Source of the DNA: Omphiscola glabra
Taxonomy: Eukaryota; Mollusca; Gastropoda; Lymnaeidae
DNA: 64,000 nt
Reading direction: 5' to 3'
Assembly (NCBI GenBank): GCA_964017045.1
Contig: OZ024804.1
Span: 22,076,537 to 22,140,536, forward strand
The first letter of the stretch is position 1, and the number at the start of each line of letters is the position of its first letter. Positions 46,801 to 55,127 of the stretch are shown here, piece by piece. The notes beneath the pieces were generated by a model. It searched no databases. It saw only the letters and a list, made by a program, of their open reading frames with translations, and had not been told where the DNA came from. Position numbers and translations under genes: made by a program.

Positions 46801-49338
46801 TGAGTGTAAGAAAACAACATAACATTTGACCACTCATTGTAAGAAAAAACATAACATATGACCACTGAATGTAAGAAAACAACATAACATTTGACCACTG
46901 ATTGTAAGAAAGCAACATAATATTTGACCACTGATTGTAAGAAAACAACATAACATTTGACCACTGATTGTAAGAAAACAACATAAAATTTGACCACTGA
47001 TTGTAAGAAAACAACATAACATTTGACCACTGAGTGTAAGAAAACAACATAACATTTGACCACTGAGTGTAAGAAAACAACATAACATTTGACCACTGAG
47101 TGTAAGAAAACAACATAACATTTGACCACTGAGTGTAAGAAAACAACATAACATTTGACCACTGAGTGTAAGAAAACAACATAAAATTTGACCACTGATT
47201 GTAAGAAAACAACATAACATTTGACCACTGAGTGTAAGAAAACAACATAACATTTGACCACTGAGTGTAAGAAAACAACATAACATTTGACCACTGATTG
47301 TAAGAAAACAACATAACATTTGACCACTGAGTGTAAGAAAACAATATAACATTTGACAGCTAGGTGTAAGAAAACAACATAACATTTGACAGCTAAGTGT
47401 AAGAGAACATCATAACATTTGACAGCTAAGTGTAAGAAAACATTATAACATTTGACAACTGAGTGTAAGAAAACGTCATAACATTTGACAGCTAAGCGTA
47501 AGAAAACATCATAACATTTGACAGCTAAGTTTTAAGAAAACAACATAACATTTGACAGCTAAGTGTAAGAAAACAACATAAAATTTGATCACTGATTGTA
47601 AGAAAACAACATAACATTTGACAGCTGGGTGTAAGAAAACAACATAACATTTGACAGCTAAGTGTAAGAAAACAACATAAAATTTGACAGCTAAGTGTAG
47701 ACAACAACATAATATTTGACAGCTGGGTTTAGGACATCATAAATATAACACACGTCTTGACGTCTTACACATAGTTATAACATTCAACTCATATAGATGT
47801 AGTTTAAATACGAATTAATCACATGTATCAGTCTAGAGCAGCGGTTCTCAACCTTCCTAATAATGCGACCCTTTTATACAGTTCCTCATGTTCTGATGAC
47901 TCCGAACCATACAATTAGTTTTGTTTGCCTTTCATAAATATATGTTACGTACTGTTATCAGTATGGAGAAATTAATCTCTTATTTAAGTATATGGCTCGT
48001 TCTAAAACCGTACACAACAAAAGACGATACCATATGTTAAATACAATAACAAAGAATACGATACCCAAACAAGGGCCAATTACAATTAATACATTTTATT
48101 AAGTTAACAATGAATTAAAAAATCAAAAAGAAATAAAATTAACGCTATTGACTTACAGAATAATGATTGGCTTGTACCGGTACAATATGAAGATACAATG
48201 TTGTAAAAAGGGGCAATGATGAAAAGGAATTCAACACACACACAGGAAATGTTAGTAAACAAATTCTCAGTCTCACATAGCAAAAATACCTCGTGAAAAA
48301 TAAATGATAATCAAGAATTATAGTCTGTTTTACTGATATTTCTAGAAAGGGCTTACATTTTGTTTTCCTTTCCTGATTTCTTTAGATTTTTCTACATAAT
48401 TCTAATAATAATACAGGTTATATATTTTAATTAGTTGTAAACAAGGTCAAAGACTATTTTTAGTTAGACACACTCTAAATGCGGTTTCGAGCTTGGTGTC
48501 AGCTAGAGTTCATTCACAAGGAAAGATGACATAAACATATACATAACATATGCGTTTTCCGAATGTTTTAGGTGACGTCTTTGTAAGGTTCCTTCGACCC
48601 TCAAATGGGTCGTGACCCATAGGTTGAGAACCACTGGTCTAGAGTGTCTAGTTTAATATTGGTGCCAAGTAATATAATCTCACGTGCATACAAATAAATA
48701 AAGAATTAGGGAAATAAGAAATAACACAATAAGAATGATAAATAGTGAAATATCGTTGTGATTACAGGGACAATGCTGTCATACCGTCTGATTTTGTGTA
48801 AAAAAACAAAAAAATTAAAGACAGACATCATATGAGAGAAAGGAAACATACCAGTGGCGGCAGACAGACATCATATGAGAGAAAGGAAACATACCAGTGG
48901 CGGCAGACAGACATCATACGAGAGAAGGGAAACATAACAGTGGCGGCAGACAGACATCATACGAGAGAAAGGAAACATACCAGTGGCGACAGACAGACAT
49001 CATACGAGAGAAAGGAAACATACCAGTGGCGGCAGACAGACATCATACGAGAGAAGGGAAATATTCCAGTGGCGGCAGACAGACATCGTACGAGAGAAAG
49101 GAAACGTACCAGTGGCGGCAGAGTTATCAACTTCGTCCATTTTCTTTCCGCGGTCATTCGAAAACAAAAACGGCTGCTGTCCAGAGTCCATGAAATAATT
49201 GGAAATGTCCACATGTCCGTAGATATAGTTGCCATGGGAACGTGCCAGGTTTAAACAGAAATCCACGAGAAGGACAAACAGGAGCAGCCCGACGAGCGAA
49301 TATTTAACCCTTCTTGACCAGAATATGACTGTTGCCAT
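34729..49338 (-). CDS. METTL24: METTL24-like methyltransferase, complete coding region, 7 exons
   Basis: Seven minus-strand exons (49110-49338, 44732-44837, 43086-43202, 39966-40037, 38225-38399, 36180-36341, 34729-34866) join in phase to 332 residues ending at TAA 34729-34731; human METTL24 is of similar length. Residues 1-30 (MATVIFWSRRVKYSLVGLLL and following) form a type II signal anchor, so the enzyme probably faces the secretory lumen. Family hallmarks appear in order: HFGGWDLC (127-134), CLVYSFG (145-151), GCEVHSFAPS (166-175), VWKVRTLRSLIQTLGHEK (about 216-233) and VLKIDIEGYEW (238-248), as in the Methyltransf_21/22 fold. The substrate is unknown. Odd: in the SFDPS-type motif the usual Asp, expected to contact S-adenosylmethionine, is Ala173. 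All six introns carry minisatellites. Confidence 0.92.
35078..35885. repeat. Minisatellite, 53-bp unit, about 15 copies
   Basis: The unit contains GTCTGCCTCCGAGGTCATTT, GGTACCTTGAAATTAGGAGA and CCTACCATCCAAT. Variants CCTATGAGG and GGTACCGTG alternate, suggesting a three- to four-unit higher order. It lies in the last intron. Confidence 0.95.
36180..36341 (-). CDS. METTL24: METTL24-like, catalytic-fold exon
   Basis: The acceptor TTATTCCAG ends at 36342 and the donor CAG|GTACGA is at 36179-36178. It holds 54 codons, phase 0 at both ends. It contains DVLKIDIEGYEW, the acidic strand-end motif of this methyltransferase fold, and MMEFHIFPDW. Confidence 0.93.
36500..36610. repeat. 14-bp tandem repeat, about 6 copies
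   Basis: The unit is about AGAATGATCACGCC. Confidence 0.85.
36772..37185. repeat. Minisatellite, 47-bp unit, about 8.5 copies
   Basis: The unit contains CCCCCGCCAGAATTAGGATT and GAAATGTTCGGCGAAATACA. Copies are nearly identical (one G/T variant), so it is recent. Confidence 0.95.
37340..37690. repeat. Minisatellite, 24-bp unit, about 14 copies
   Basis: The unit is about TTCTTTCCAACATATTATGG plus CCAC/CCAA. Confidence 0.94.
38225..38399 (-). CDS. METTL24: METTL24-like exon
   Basis: The acceptor TAATCCCAG ends at 38400 and the donor AAAAG|GTAAAT is at 38224-38223. One base completes Ser175 (AG|C), then 58 codons ending LGHEK. The acceptor was chosen because it alone joins the upstream AG overhang in phase and gives the family-like HSISLGSQDIDKF strand. 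Confidence 0.9.
38865..39215. repeat. Minisatellite, 25-bp unit, about 14 copies
   Basis: The unit is about CCCTGGCCAGTTTGACATGA plus TTTAA. Confidence 0.95.
39368..39862. repeat. Minisatellite, 35-bp unit, about 14 copies
   Basis: The unit contains ACAATGGTTGGGCACAGCTG and AACACATCTCTGGT. It ends about 100 bp from the donor at 39965. Confidence 0.95.
39966..40037 (-). CDS. METTL24: METTL24-like, 72-bp micro-exon
   Basis: The acceptor CTTTTCAG ends at 40038 and the donor CCAAG|GTAATC is at 39965-39964. One base, 23 codons and two bases. It encodes INHELLFGKAMEGLGCEVHS, matching the family segment that follows VYSFG. It is too short to be found as an open frame; the phase match on both sides is the evidence. 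Confidence 0.9.
40187..40335. mobile_element. Decayed element with GGGGCGTAGCTAGG end
   Basis: The left end GCAGGGGCGTAGCTAGG is of a widespread MITE type, and CTCTGCAGTTGGCTGAA is shared with 22852-22868. The right end was not found. Confidence 0.45.
40368..40822. repeat. Minisatellite, 45-bp unit, about 10 copies
   Basis: The unit contains GACAGAATGAGGCTGGACAG and TTGTAATGGTCAAGTTTGCC. Being in frame, it produces spurious 15-residue repeats on both strands. Confidence 0.95.
41140..41312. repeat. GACA/GATA/GATG tetranucleotide region
   Basis: Mixed GACAGACA, GGATGGAT and GATAGATA tracts. An 18-base G-run lies at 40996-41013 and about 22 C at 41379-41400 on either side. Confidence 0.9.
41405..41838. 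other. GC-rich unassigned segment, probably mobile-element derived
   Basis: It is clearly richer in GC than its surroundings (GGGGCGTACCCCACCAGC, CCGCACGCCGCAAGAGG). A similar-composition segment resumes at 42270-42540 beyond the 23-bp array, so both may be parts of one element. No coding motif was recognised. Confidence 0.4.
41838..42265. repeat. Minisatellite, about 23-bp unit, split by a SPIN-like element
   Basis: The unit is about ATATCATTGGATATCCGTCT plus AGG. The hAT element at 41907-42104 duplicated the 8 bp GTCTAGGA of the unit. Confidence 0.92.
41907..42104 (-). mobile_element. SPIN-like hAT MITE, copy 1
   Basis: 198 bp, ends CAGTGGTTCTCAACC and GGTTGAGAACCACTG, perfect 8-bp duplication GTCTAGGA (41899-41906, 42105-42112). 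The internal GTCGCCTTAGACCATCGGAA and GGTCGCGACCCCTCTGGGGG match the SPIN hAT family as I know it. Orientation is opposite to the copies at 47.8 and 62.5 kb. Confidence 0.93.
42270..42545. other. GC-rich unassigned segment
   Basis: Similar in composition to 41405-41838. No motif was recognised; it may be the other half of the same element. Confidence 0.4.
42560..42765. repeat. Minisatellite, 36-bp unit, about 5.7 copies
   Basis: The unit contains CCATGTTGTAGTGATGCCTT and ATCCTGTCTGGTGG. Confidence 0.95.
43086..43202 (-). CDS. METTL24: METTL24-like, GGWDLC exon
   Basis: The acceptor TATGGACCAG ends at 43203 and the donor TTTGG|GTGAGT is at 43085-43084. One base, 38 codons, two bases. It holds both N-terminal family signatures, HFGGWDLC and PCLVYSF. 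Confidence 0.94.
43265..43890. repeat. Minisatellite, 25-bp unit, about 25 copies
   Basis: The unit is about GCAAACATTAGTGGGCTAGA plus TGTGG. The left half is nearly homogeneous and the right half diverged. It begins about 60 bp upstream of the exon at 43086-43202. Confidence 0.95.
43965..44096. repeat. 15- to 16-bp tandem repeat, about 8 copies
   Basis: The unit is about AGAATGTGCTTAATA. Confidence 0.9.
44732..44837 (-). CDS. METTL24: METTL24-like exon
   Basis: The acceptor TTTTCAAG ends at 44838 and the donor GATTG|GTAACT is at 44731-44730. Two bases, 34 codons, two bases. It encodes FLKKYKDLFGN, a polar loop, and TWWEAAAMIDW. The acceptor is AAG rather than CAG but is the only one that joins in phase to exon 1. 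Confidence 0.87.
44875..45335. repeat. Minisatellite, 38-bp unit, about 12 copies
   Basis: The unit contains GAGTTCTGATCAAGATGGCC and GACATGCTAATAATG. It starts about 40 bp upstream of the exon at 44732-44837, across its likely branch-point region. Confidence 0.95.
45415..47737. repeat. Minisatellite, 33-bp unit, about 70 copies, with 593-bp higher-order repeat
   Basis: The unit contains GTAAGAAAACAACATAACAT and TTGACCACTGATT. A block is duplicated with a 593-bp shift (for example around 45894 and 46487, and again near 47344). The unit lacks stops in several frames, so spurious frames of up to 325 codons run through it. It lies in intron 1 of the METTL24-like gene. Confidence 0.96.
47839..48636 (+). 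mobile_element. SPIN-like hAT element, copy 2, with an LTR nested inside
   Basis: Ends CAGCGGTTCTCAACC and GGTTGAGAACCACTG with a perfect 8-bp duplication GTCTAGAG (47831-47838, 48637-48644). The left arm (CTTCCTAATAATGCGACCC) and right arm (CCGAATGTTTTAGGTGACG) are SPIN-like. About 606 bp of LTR sequence separates them, so the original element was about 190 bp. Confidence 0.92.
47943..48548 (+). mobile_element. Solo LTR of gypsy type, inside the SPIN copy
   Basis: It starts TGTTACGTACTG and ends ATACATAACA, with inverted ends TGTTA/TAACA. Flanks TATA and TATG suggest a 4-bp duplication with one mismatch. It matches 13552-13815 (same strand) and 18151-18590 (inverted). No internal gene. Confidence 0.8.
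48826..49109. repeat. Minisatellite, 43-bp unit, about 6.6 copies, repeating the exon 1 donor
   Basis: On the gene strand each unit contains CTGCCGCCACTG|GTATGTTT, that is the last bases of exon 1 and the first of the intron. Seven copies end near 49110, 49067, 49024, 48981, 48938, 48895 and 48852. Two have lost the GT (GAATATT and TTATGTT). Confidence 0.93.
49110..49338 (-). CDS. METTL24: METTL24-like, first coding exon (signal anchor)
   Basis: Start at ATG 49338-49336, 10 bp after a good acceptor GGTGTCTTCAG (ends 49349), which suggests an upstream non-coding exon. The donor CACTG|GTACGT is at 49109-49108. It encodes 76 residues plus one base: a short basic N-terminus, a hydrophobic stretch SLVGLLLFVLLVDFCL at about 14-29, then a polar stem. 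A longer in-frame extension to 49455 exists but would place more hydrophobic residues before the start, so I prefer the inner Met. Confidence 0.85.
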
Positions 49339-49424
49339 GACGCTTACACTGAAGACACCCACAAAAAGTATAATAAGTTTAAAACAAACAGGTGTGTTAC
49401 CTATCCATCTACAATAAACTATGA

Positions 49425-49730
49425 TCTTAATGTCGTCATACTCATGATGTGTCAAGATTAAGCAGCCATGATCTTAATCTTAGGTCATACTCATGATGTG
49501 TCAAGATTAAGCAGCCATGATCTTAATCTTATGTCATACTCATGATGTGTCAAGATTAAGCAACCATGATCTTAATGTTATGTCATCTCATGATGTGTCA
49601 AGTTTAAGCAGCCATGATATTAATATTAGGTCATACACATGATGTGTCAAGATTAAACAGCCATGATCTTAATCTTAGGTCATACTGATGATGTGTCAAG
49701 TTTAAGCGGCCATAATCATAATGCTATTTC
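49425..49730. repeat. Minisatellite, about 50-bp unit, 6 copies
   Basis: The unit contains CATGATGTGTCAAGATTAAG and CAGCCATGATCTTAATCTTA. It lies just upstream of the first coding exon, in the 5' untranslated intron or promoter region. Confidence 0.93.
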
Positions 49731-50149
49731 ACACCCATGCTGTGTATAAAAGTCACCAAGTCATTTTTTTAGTCATGGAGTGTTATTTCAAAGTAAACTA
49801 GACCCATGTATAAAGAGTCTATTTCTGAATAATCAGGTATTATGTCATCAAGGCGTATGTTGGAGTCGTTGACCATTTTTACAAATCACGGAAAAGACTC
49901 CATGATACATACGTGACCTTTTTGATCAGTGTTAATGGGAAGTCGTCCTACTTTGCTCGGGGGGGGGGGGGGGCCTTAAAAATTGACATAGTGACGTCAT
50001 CCGTAAGTTAGCTTAAAGTTTCGCTAGACGTCACATATGAATATGTCCAATTTAAGATCAACGATTACTTCGATAAAATTAGATAATATTGTCTGGCTAT
50101 GTTAATATGAATATGTCGAACATCGACAAGTACATTTTGAATGTTTGCA

Positions 50150-50645
50150 TATTTAGAATATTTTACAATTTGAAAGTTGTACACTAAGAATATCTTACAC
50201 TTTGAATGTTGTACATTAAGAATATCTTAAACTTTGAAAGTTGTATACTAAACTGTCGTACATATTGAATGTTGTACATATTGAATGTTGTACAATTTGA
50301 ATGTCGTACACTTTGAATAATGTACACTAAGAATATCTGACACTTCGAATGTTGTACACTAAGAATATCTTAAACTTTGAATGTTGTACACTAAACTGTC
50401 GTACATATTGAATGTTGTACATATTGAATGTTGTCCAATGTGAATGTCATACACTTTGAATATTGTACACTAAGAATATCTTACACTTCGAATGTTGTAC
50501 ACTAAGAATATCTTACACTTCGAATGTTGTACGCTAAGAATATCTTACACTTCGAATGTTGTACACTAAGAATATCTTACACTTCGAATGTTAAAGACTA
50601 AGAATATCTTACACTTCGAATGTTGTACACTAAGAAAGTCGTAAA
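50150..50645. repeat. Minisatellite, about 32-bp unit, about 15 copies
   Basis: The unit contains ACACTAAGAATATCTTACAC and TTCGAATGTTGT, with degenerate variants on the left side. Confidence 0.92.
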
Positions 50646-51412
50646 TTTTTAATGTCGTGCTCTTTGAATACTTTACACTTTGAAAGTTGTACACTTGGCT
50701 TGTTGTTGACAAAGAATGCCCTAAACTCGATATCAACTTCTCAAAAACGTCGCTATCTGAATAAAAATTCAACAGATCTATCAATCTCGGAAAGAAATGA
50801 AAAAAAAGTAGCAAAAGCTTTCCCCCTTCCCCCATATCTGCAGGTTCTAAGATTGTTGAATGACAACTTTAATCTAATTTTAAAAATATCAACAAAAAAA
50901 CCCAAAACTTTATTGTTTTTAAATATACAGCTTAGTTTTCCCTATTTCGCCGAATCATGATGCCAAAACCTAAATGCATTTTATAACTGAGAACCTTGTT
51001 ACTGAATGAACGTTGACTTAAGATTAACAAAACAAACGAAAAAAAAACTTCAAAGAAAGGAACGTTTTACAATTTTCAATAATAATTATAAAAAAAACTA
51101 AACAACCAATAATAAAGTTTTTAAAAAAACAACGAAATCAACTTTTAAAAAATATCACATTCTTTAAAAGTCCCAAACAGTGTAGATTATTGTTGAGCAT
51201 CAGCTGTAGTTTGAACTTTACCTATAAAACTTACATCATTGAACTTACGTGTACCTGGTATAATGTAAGCCATAAAAAAATTTAAACTGTTATGAATTTA
51301 CGCCAAGTGTGTTAATAATCAAGGGATAGAAAAAAAAAGAACGTTTCAAAGTATTCCGTAATTGATCTAATTGAATTTTAGACAAAGGTGTCTGAAATTT
51401 AAATTTAATATA
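50646..51412. other. AT-rich stretch, nothing recognised
   Basis: Poly-A-rich sequence without splice-supported exons or transposon ends. Confidence 0.55.
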
Positions 51413-52215
51413 TATTATTATTATTATTTTATTATAAGAAGTTTTTTATAGCGTAGTACCCCAACCTATGGCTGGGCTCACCACGCTGTACATACAATTA
51501 AAAAAACATAATCATGAACTTAAAAATTAACATACATCAATTAAATAAAACAAAACAAATGTGTATTCGCCTAACCATTGCATAACTTTTTAAATGTCAA
51601 GAAACATTGACGGCTCCCAGCAGTATCGTCTATCGGTAGCGTTTATAGGTCAGATGTGGGGAATCAGTCGGGGTAGTAGAGTTTAAAGAGATGTGTTTTG
51701 AGTGCAGTTTTAAGGCTGTGATGGTTGGTTTATTGCGGATGCGTAGTGGAAGAGAATTCCATTGTTTGTGGGCACAGAAAGAGAAAGATCTTTCACCGTA
51801 TGTTTTTGTGCGAGTTTTGGGGACAGAAAGAATAAGCGCGTCTGCGGAGGAGCGAAGCTGTCGAAAGGGTGAATAGACAGAGAGAAGTTCGGTTAGATAG
51901 GAAAGGCAGGAATTCGAGAAAAAGTTGTGGCAGAGAACATAGAGTTTGTAATCAATCCGTGCTTGTACAGGTAGCCAATGAAGTGAATGAAGTAGTGGTG
52001 TGACGTGATAATGTTTTTTTTGCCTTTAAAACTAGCCTAGCAGCTGAGTTTTGAAACTTATGTAGTTTTTCTAAGAAGTGTTTTTGTAAACCTGACAGAG
52101 GAGAGTTGCAATGGTCAAGACGAGACAGAACACGAGAATAAACTAGGGGGTTTTGTTGCACTAATTGTACTATATCTTGCGAGTAATGCCAAAGGATAAT
52201 CTCAATGTTGTATGC
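51413..52215 (-). mobile_element. CR1/L2-like LINE, 5'-truncated copy
   Basis: Read on the minus strand it holds SAARLVLKAKK (about 52040), then frames equivalent to the C-terminal part of 15.3-15.7 kb, and the same 3' end (TGGTGAGCCCAGCCATAGG, then TAATAA repeats at 51413-51430). It lacks the hAT insertion found in the copy at 14.2-16.3 kb. Confidence 0.88.
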
Positions 52216-52284
52216 CATGTACAAAGTTACATTCTTTACTGTAACTGTTTTTAGGTGGGTTCTTTTCCTACTTCGCCTTGCTCA

Positions 52285-52480
52285 CGGGGGTTTTAAAATA
52301 AAGATTTGAGAATTGAGAAAAAAGAAAAAAAAAAAAAAAAAAAAAAAAAAATCAAAGATTTTTCTCAATTCTCAAATCTTTTTTTTTTTTTTTTTTTTCA
52401 ATTCTCAAATCTTTTTTTTTTTTTTAAAACCGGTGGTTTTAAAAAAAAGATTTGAGAATTGAGAAAATCTTTCAAAGCAC
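52285..52480. repeat. Fold-back region of AGATTTGAGAATTGA repeats
   Basis: AGATTTGAGAATTGAG occurs at 52302 and 52448 in plus orientation and CTCAATTCTCAAATCT near 52364 (and again at 52400) in minus orientation, separated by A- and T-runs of about 30. The sequence can form large hairpins. The plus-strand 5' flank (CACGGGGGTTTTAAAATAAA) looks like a retroelement tail. Confidence 0.8.
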
Positions 52481-52934
52481 ATCAAACATAAAAGTAGCCG
52501 ACTCATATAAGCTCCATTCTGGACATCCGCAGCAGATGTTGCATATATAGGAAATGCGGCTCAACAGCCGTGGTCAGATCAGCTTAGGGATTATACAATA
52601 TATTTTTTTTCTAAAACGAATTACGTTAGTATCGATCTGGTCCAGTTGAGTGCAACAATGTGTAACTGTGTTTGATTTAGTTTGTTTTGCGACATATGGC
52701 CTCTTGTCGATAGAAAGTTCCTCTTTCTAAACGTTTTAAATTATTATGCAATTGTATCTGGAGTCCACACACACAATTTTAATTAAAATTTCAGAATAGA
52801 TTGCTCATTTAATAAGGGTTGCATTTATCAATAATCGATAAATTGAAAGCTATATCAGATTTAAAAAAAAATAAATTACGTTGATAACTGCTAACAATCA
52901 TAGCATAAAACTTATGCTAAATTTGACCTCGAAC

Positions 52935-53580
52935 ATTGTATTAGAACATTGTATTAGAACATTGTATTAGAAAATTGTATTAGAACATTTTATAACAATA
53001 TTTTATAAGAACACATATTATAAGAACATGGTATAGAAAACTATATAAGAACATTGTATTAGATCATTGTATAAGAACATTGTATAAGAACATTGTATTA
53101 GAACATTGTATAAGAACACTGTATAAGAACATTGTATAAGAACACTGTATTAGAACATTGTATTAGGACATTGTATTAGAACATTGTATAAGAACATTTT
53201 ATAAGAACATTGTATTAGAACATTGTATAAGAAAATTGTATTAGAACATTGTATACGAACATTTTATTAGAACATTGCATTAGAACATTGTATAAGAACA
53301 TTGTATAGAGCACTGTATAAGAAAATTGTATTAGGACATTGTATTAGAACATTGTATAAGAACATTTTATAAGAACATTGTATTATAACATTGTATTTTA
53401 ACATTGTATTAGAACATTGTATTAGAAAATTGTATTAGAACATCGTATAAGAACGTTGTATTCGAAAATTGTATAAGTATATTTAAAAGAACTTTGTATT
53501 AGAGCATTGTATAAGAACATTGTATGAGAACATTGTATAAGAACATTGTATGAGAACATTGTATAATAACATTTTATTTT
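52935..53580. repeat. Minisatellite, 13-bp unit, about 48 copies
   Basis: The unit is AGAACATTGTATT or AGAACATTGTATA, diverged, AT-rich. Confidence 0.93.
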
Positions 53581-53719
53581 AGTTAAATTAAATACAGAGC
53601 AGAGGCGTGACTTCAGACACATGTACTCACCGAGTAAGATGGTTTAATCGATTTCTTACTGAATAGGCTGATTTAGGAGAAGGTGGGGAGATGGTGACGA
53701 ATTGTAGGATTCAGCGCGC

Positions 53720-53860
53720 AACTGATGAACTGGTGTTGTGACTAGAGTCAATGCTGTTGTGCGTGAGGAACTGGTGTTGTGATTAGGGTCACTGCTGTTG
53801 TGCGTAAGAAACAGGTGTTGTGACTAGGGTTGCTGCTGTTGTGCATGAGGAACTGCTTTT
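53720..53860. repeat. Degenerate minisatellite (CTGGTGTTGTGACTAG)
   Basis: Three or four diverged copies of a unit of about 50 bp containing AACTGGTGTTGTGACTAG and TGCTGTTGTGCGTGAGG. Confidence 0.75.
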
Positions 53861-54004
53861 GTGAGGGTGGAATCGGTATTGTGGCTAGACGTATTGCTGA
53901 TATAACCAGGGAAGCTGATTTTGTAAATTGTTGTTGTGAAAATAGCTCTCTAATAGAATAATTACGGGATAATTGTTTTGTCAAGGGGACATAATTTTAT
54001 TTAT

Positions 54005-54177
54005 GGGAAACTGGTGTTGTGACTACGAGATATGGTGTTGTGACTAGGAGATATGGTGTTGTCACTAGGAGATATGGTGTTGTCACTAGGAGATATGCTT
54101 AGGAAATATAATGCTGTGACTAGGAGATATGGTGTTGTGACTATGAGATATGGTGTTGTCACTAGGAGATATGCGTA
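54005..54177. repeat. Minisatellite, 23-bp unit, about 7 copies
   Basis: The unit is about GACTAGGAGATATGGTGTTG. A few more copies occur near 60835-60895. The palindromic element at 54178 is inserted at its right end. Confidence 0.9.
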
Positions 54178-54360
54178 TCCGGAAATTCGATCGAAATAAA
54201 TTTTCGTTGACGTAAAATTGATCGACGGAAATGTGATCGAACGGAAATTTGGTCGAATCTTTTTTCTTATTTTACACATTAAAATTGTGCGTCAAATTTA
54301 TTTTTGAACGCATTATTTTGTTCTACTGTATAGTATGCGTTCAAAAAGAAATTTAAATAA
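54178..54360. mobile_element. Palindromic TCCGGAAATTTGATCG element, copy A (one arm)
   Basis: Left arm TCCGGAAATTCGATCGAAA then GGAAATTTGGTCGAATC and an A/T-rich centre ending ATAGTATGCGTTCAAAAAG. The right arm is truncated. It is preceded by TA. Confidence 0.75.
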
Positions 54361-54384
54361 AATGTTCTTGATCAAAAGATCAAA

Positions 54385-54500
54385 TTGTCAGTAAAGACAG
54401 GTGGTGGTCAGTAAAGACAGGTGGAGGTCAGTAAAGACAGGTGGAGGTCAGTAAAGAAATGTGGGGATCAGTAAAGACCGGTGGAGGTCATTTGTCTTTT
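54385..54500. repeat. 20-bp tandem repeat, about 5.5 copies
   Basis: The unit is GTCAGTAAAGACAGGTGGAG. Confidence 0.93.
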
Positions 54501-54792
54501 GCGTTCTTTCCATGCTATTTGCCCCCATATCTAACATCCACGCTAACCTTGCCTACGCATTCCTACTTGTTTTATAGCAGACTGCTATTTCATTTAATTT
54601 TATTTTATTGACTTTCTATTAATTTTATATCTAATCAGTTACGTTTCTGGTTAATTTCATGTCCAAATTCTTTGATTTCATGCATCACTTCCATAGTTGA
54701 ATATTTCCAGTAGACTACAATTCCATCCAAGGTAAACTCCAGTCCACCTGCTTGGGATAGACTCAGTTTAGACCGCTCGGCCATCCAGCAGC

Positions 54793-54982
54793 CAGAGGCG
54801 TAGCGTAGGGGGGCAGGGGGGTGCAGATGTACCCGGGCGCCTGCTAGTTAGGGGCGCCAAAATTTGCTTTGATATTATGTTATTGATGAAAATAATGGGT
54901 TTCAGAGTTGAAAAAAAAGGAAAAGAGGGCGCTTTAAAATGAATCTTGCCCCCGGGCGCCAAAAACTTTAGCTACGCCGCTG
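54793..54982. mobile_element. hAT-type MITE, GGCGTAGC family, copy 4
   Basis: It starts CAGAGGCGTAGCGTAGG and ends TAGCTACGCCGCTG. Flanks CCAGCAGC and CCAGCACC are an 8-bp duplication with one mismatch. The interior is diverged from copies 1 to 3. Confidence 0.85.
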
Positions 54983-55127
54983 CCAGCACCCATAACAAGT
55001 ACATGCAACATACATTTTTGGGGCTCCTTTAAATGGCGTCGTTATTGATAAACTTACCGATCCCCCTGTTCTTTAAATACTTCATTAAGTAAATTCTGCA
55101 CAGGTTGTTGTCAATATTCTATTCACC

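Noticed and set aside
45376..47710. Many overlapping minus-strand frames of 172 to 325 codons (repeats such as VVKCYVVFL and SGQMLCCFL)
   Set aside because: They follow the 33-bp minisatellite exactly, appear in several frames at once and change frame with unit length; hydrophobic repeats only reflect the absence of stop codons in the unit.
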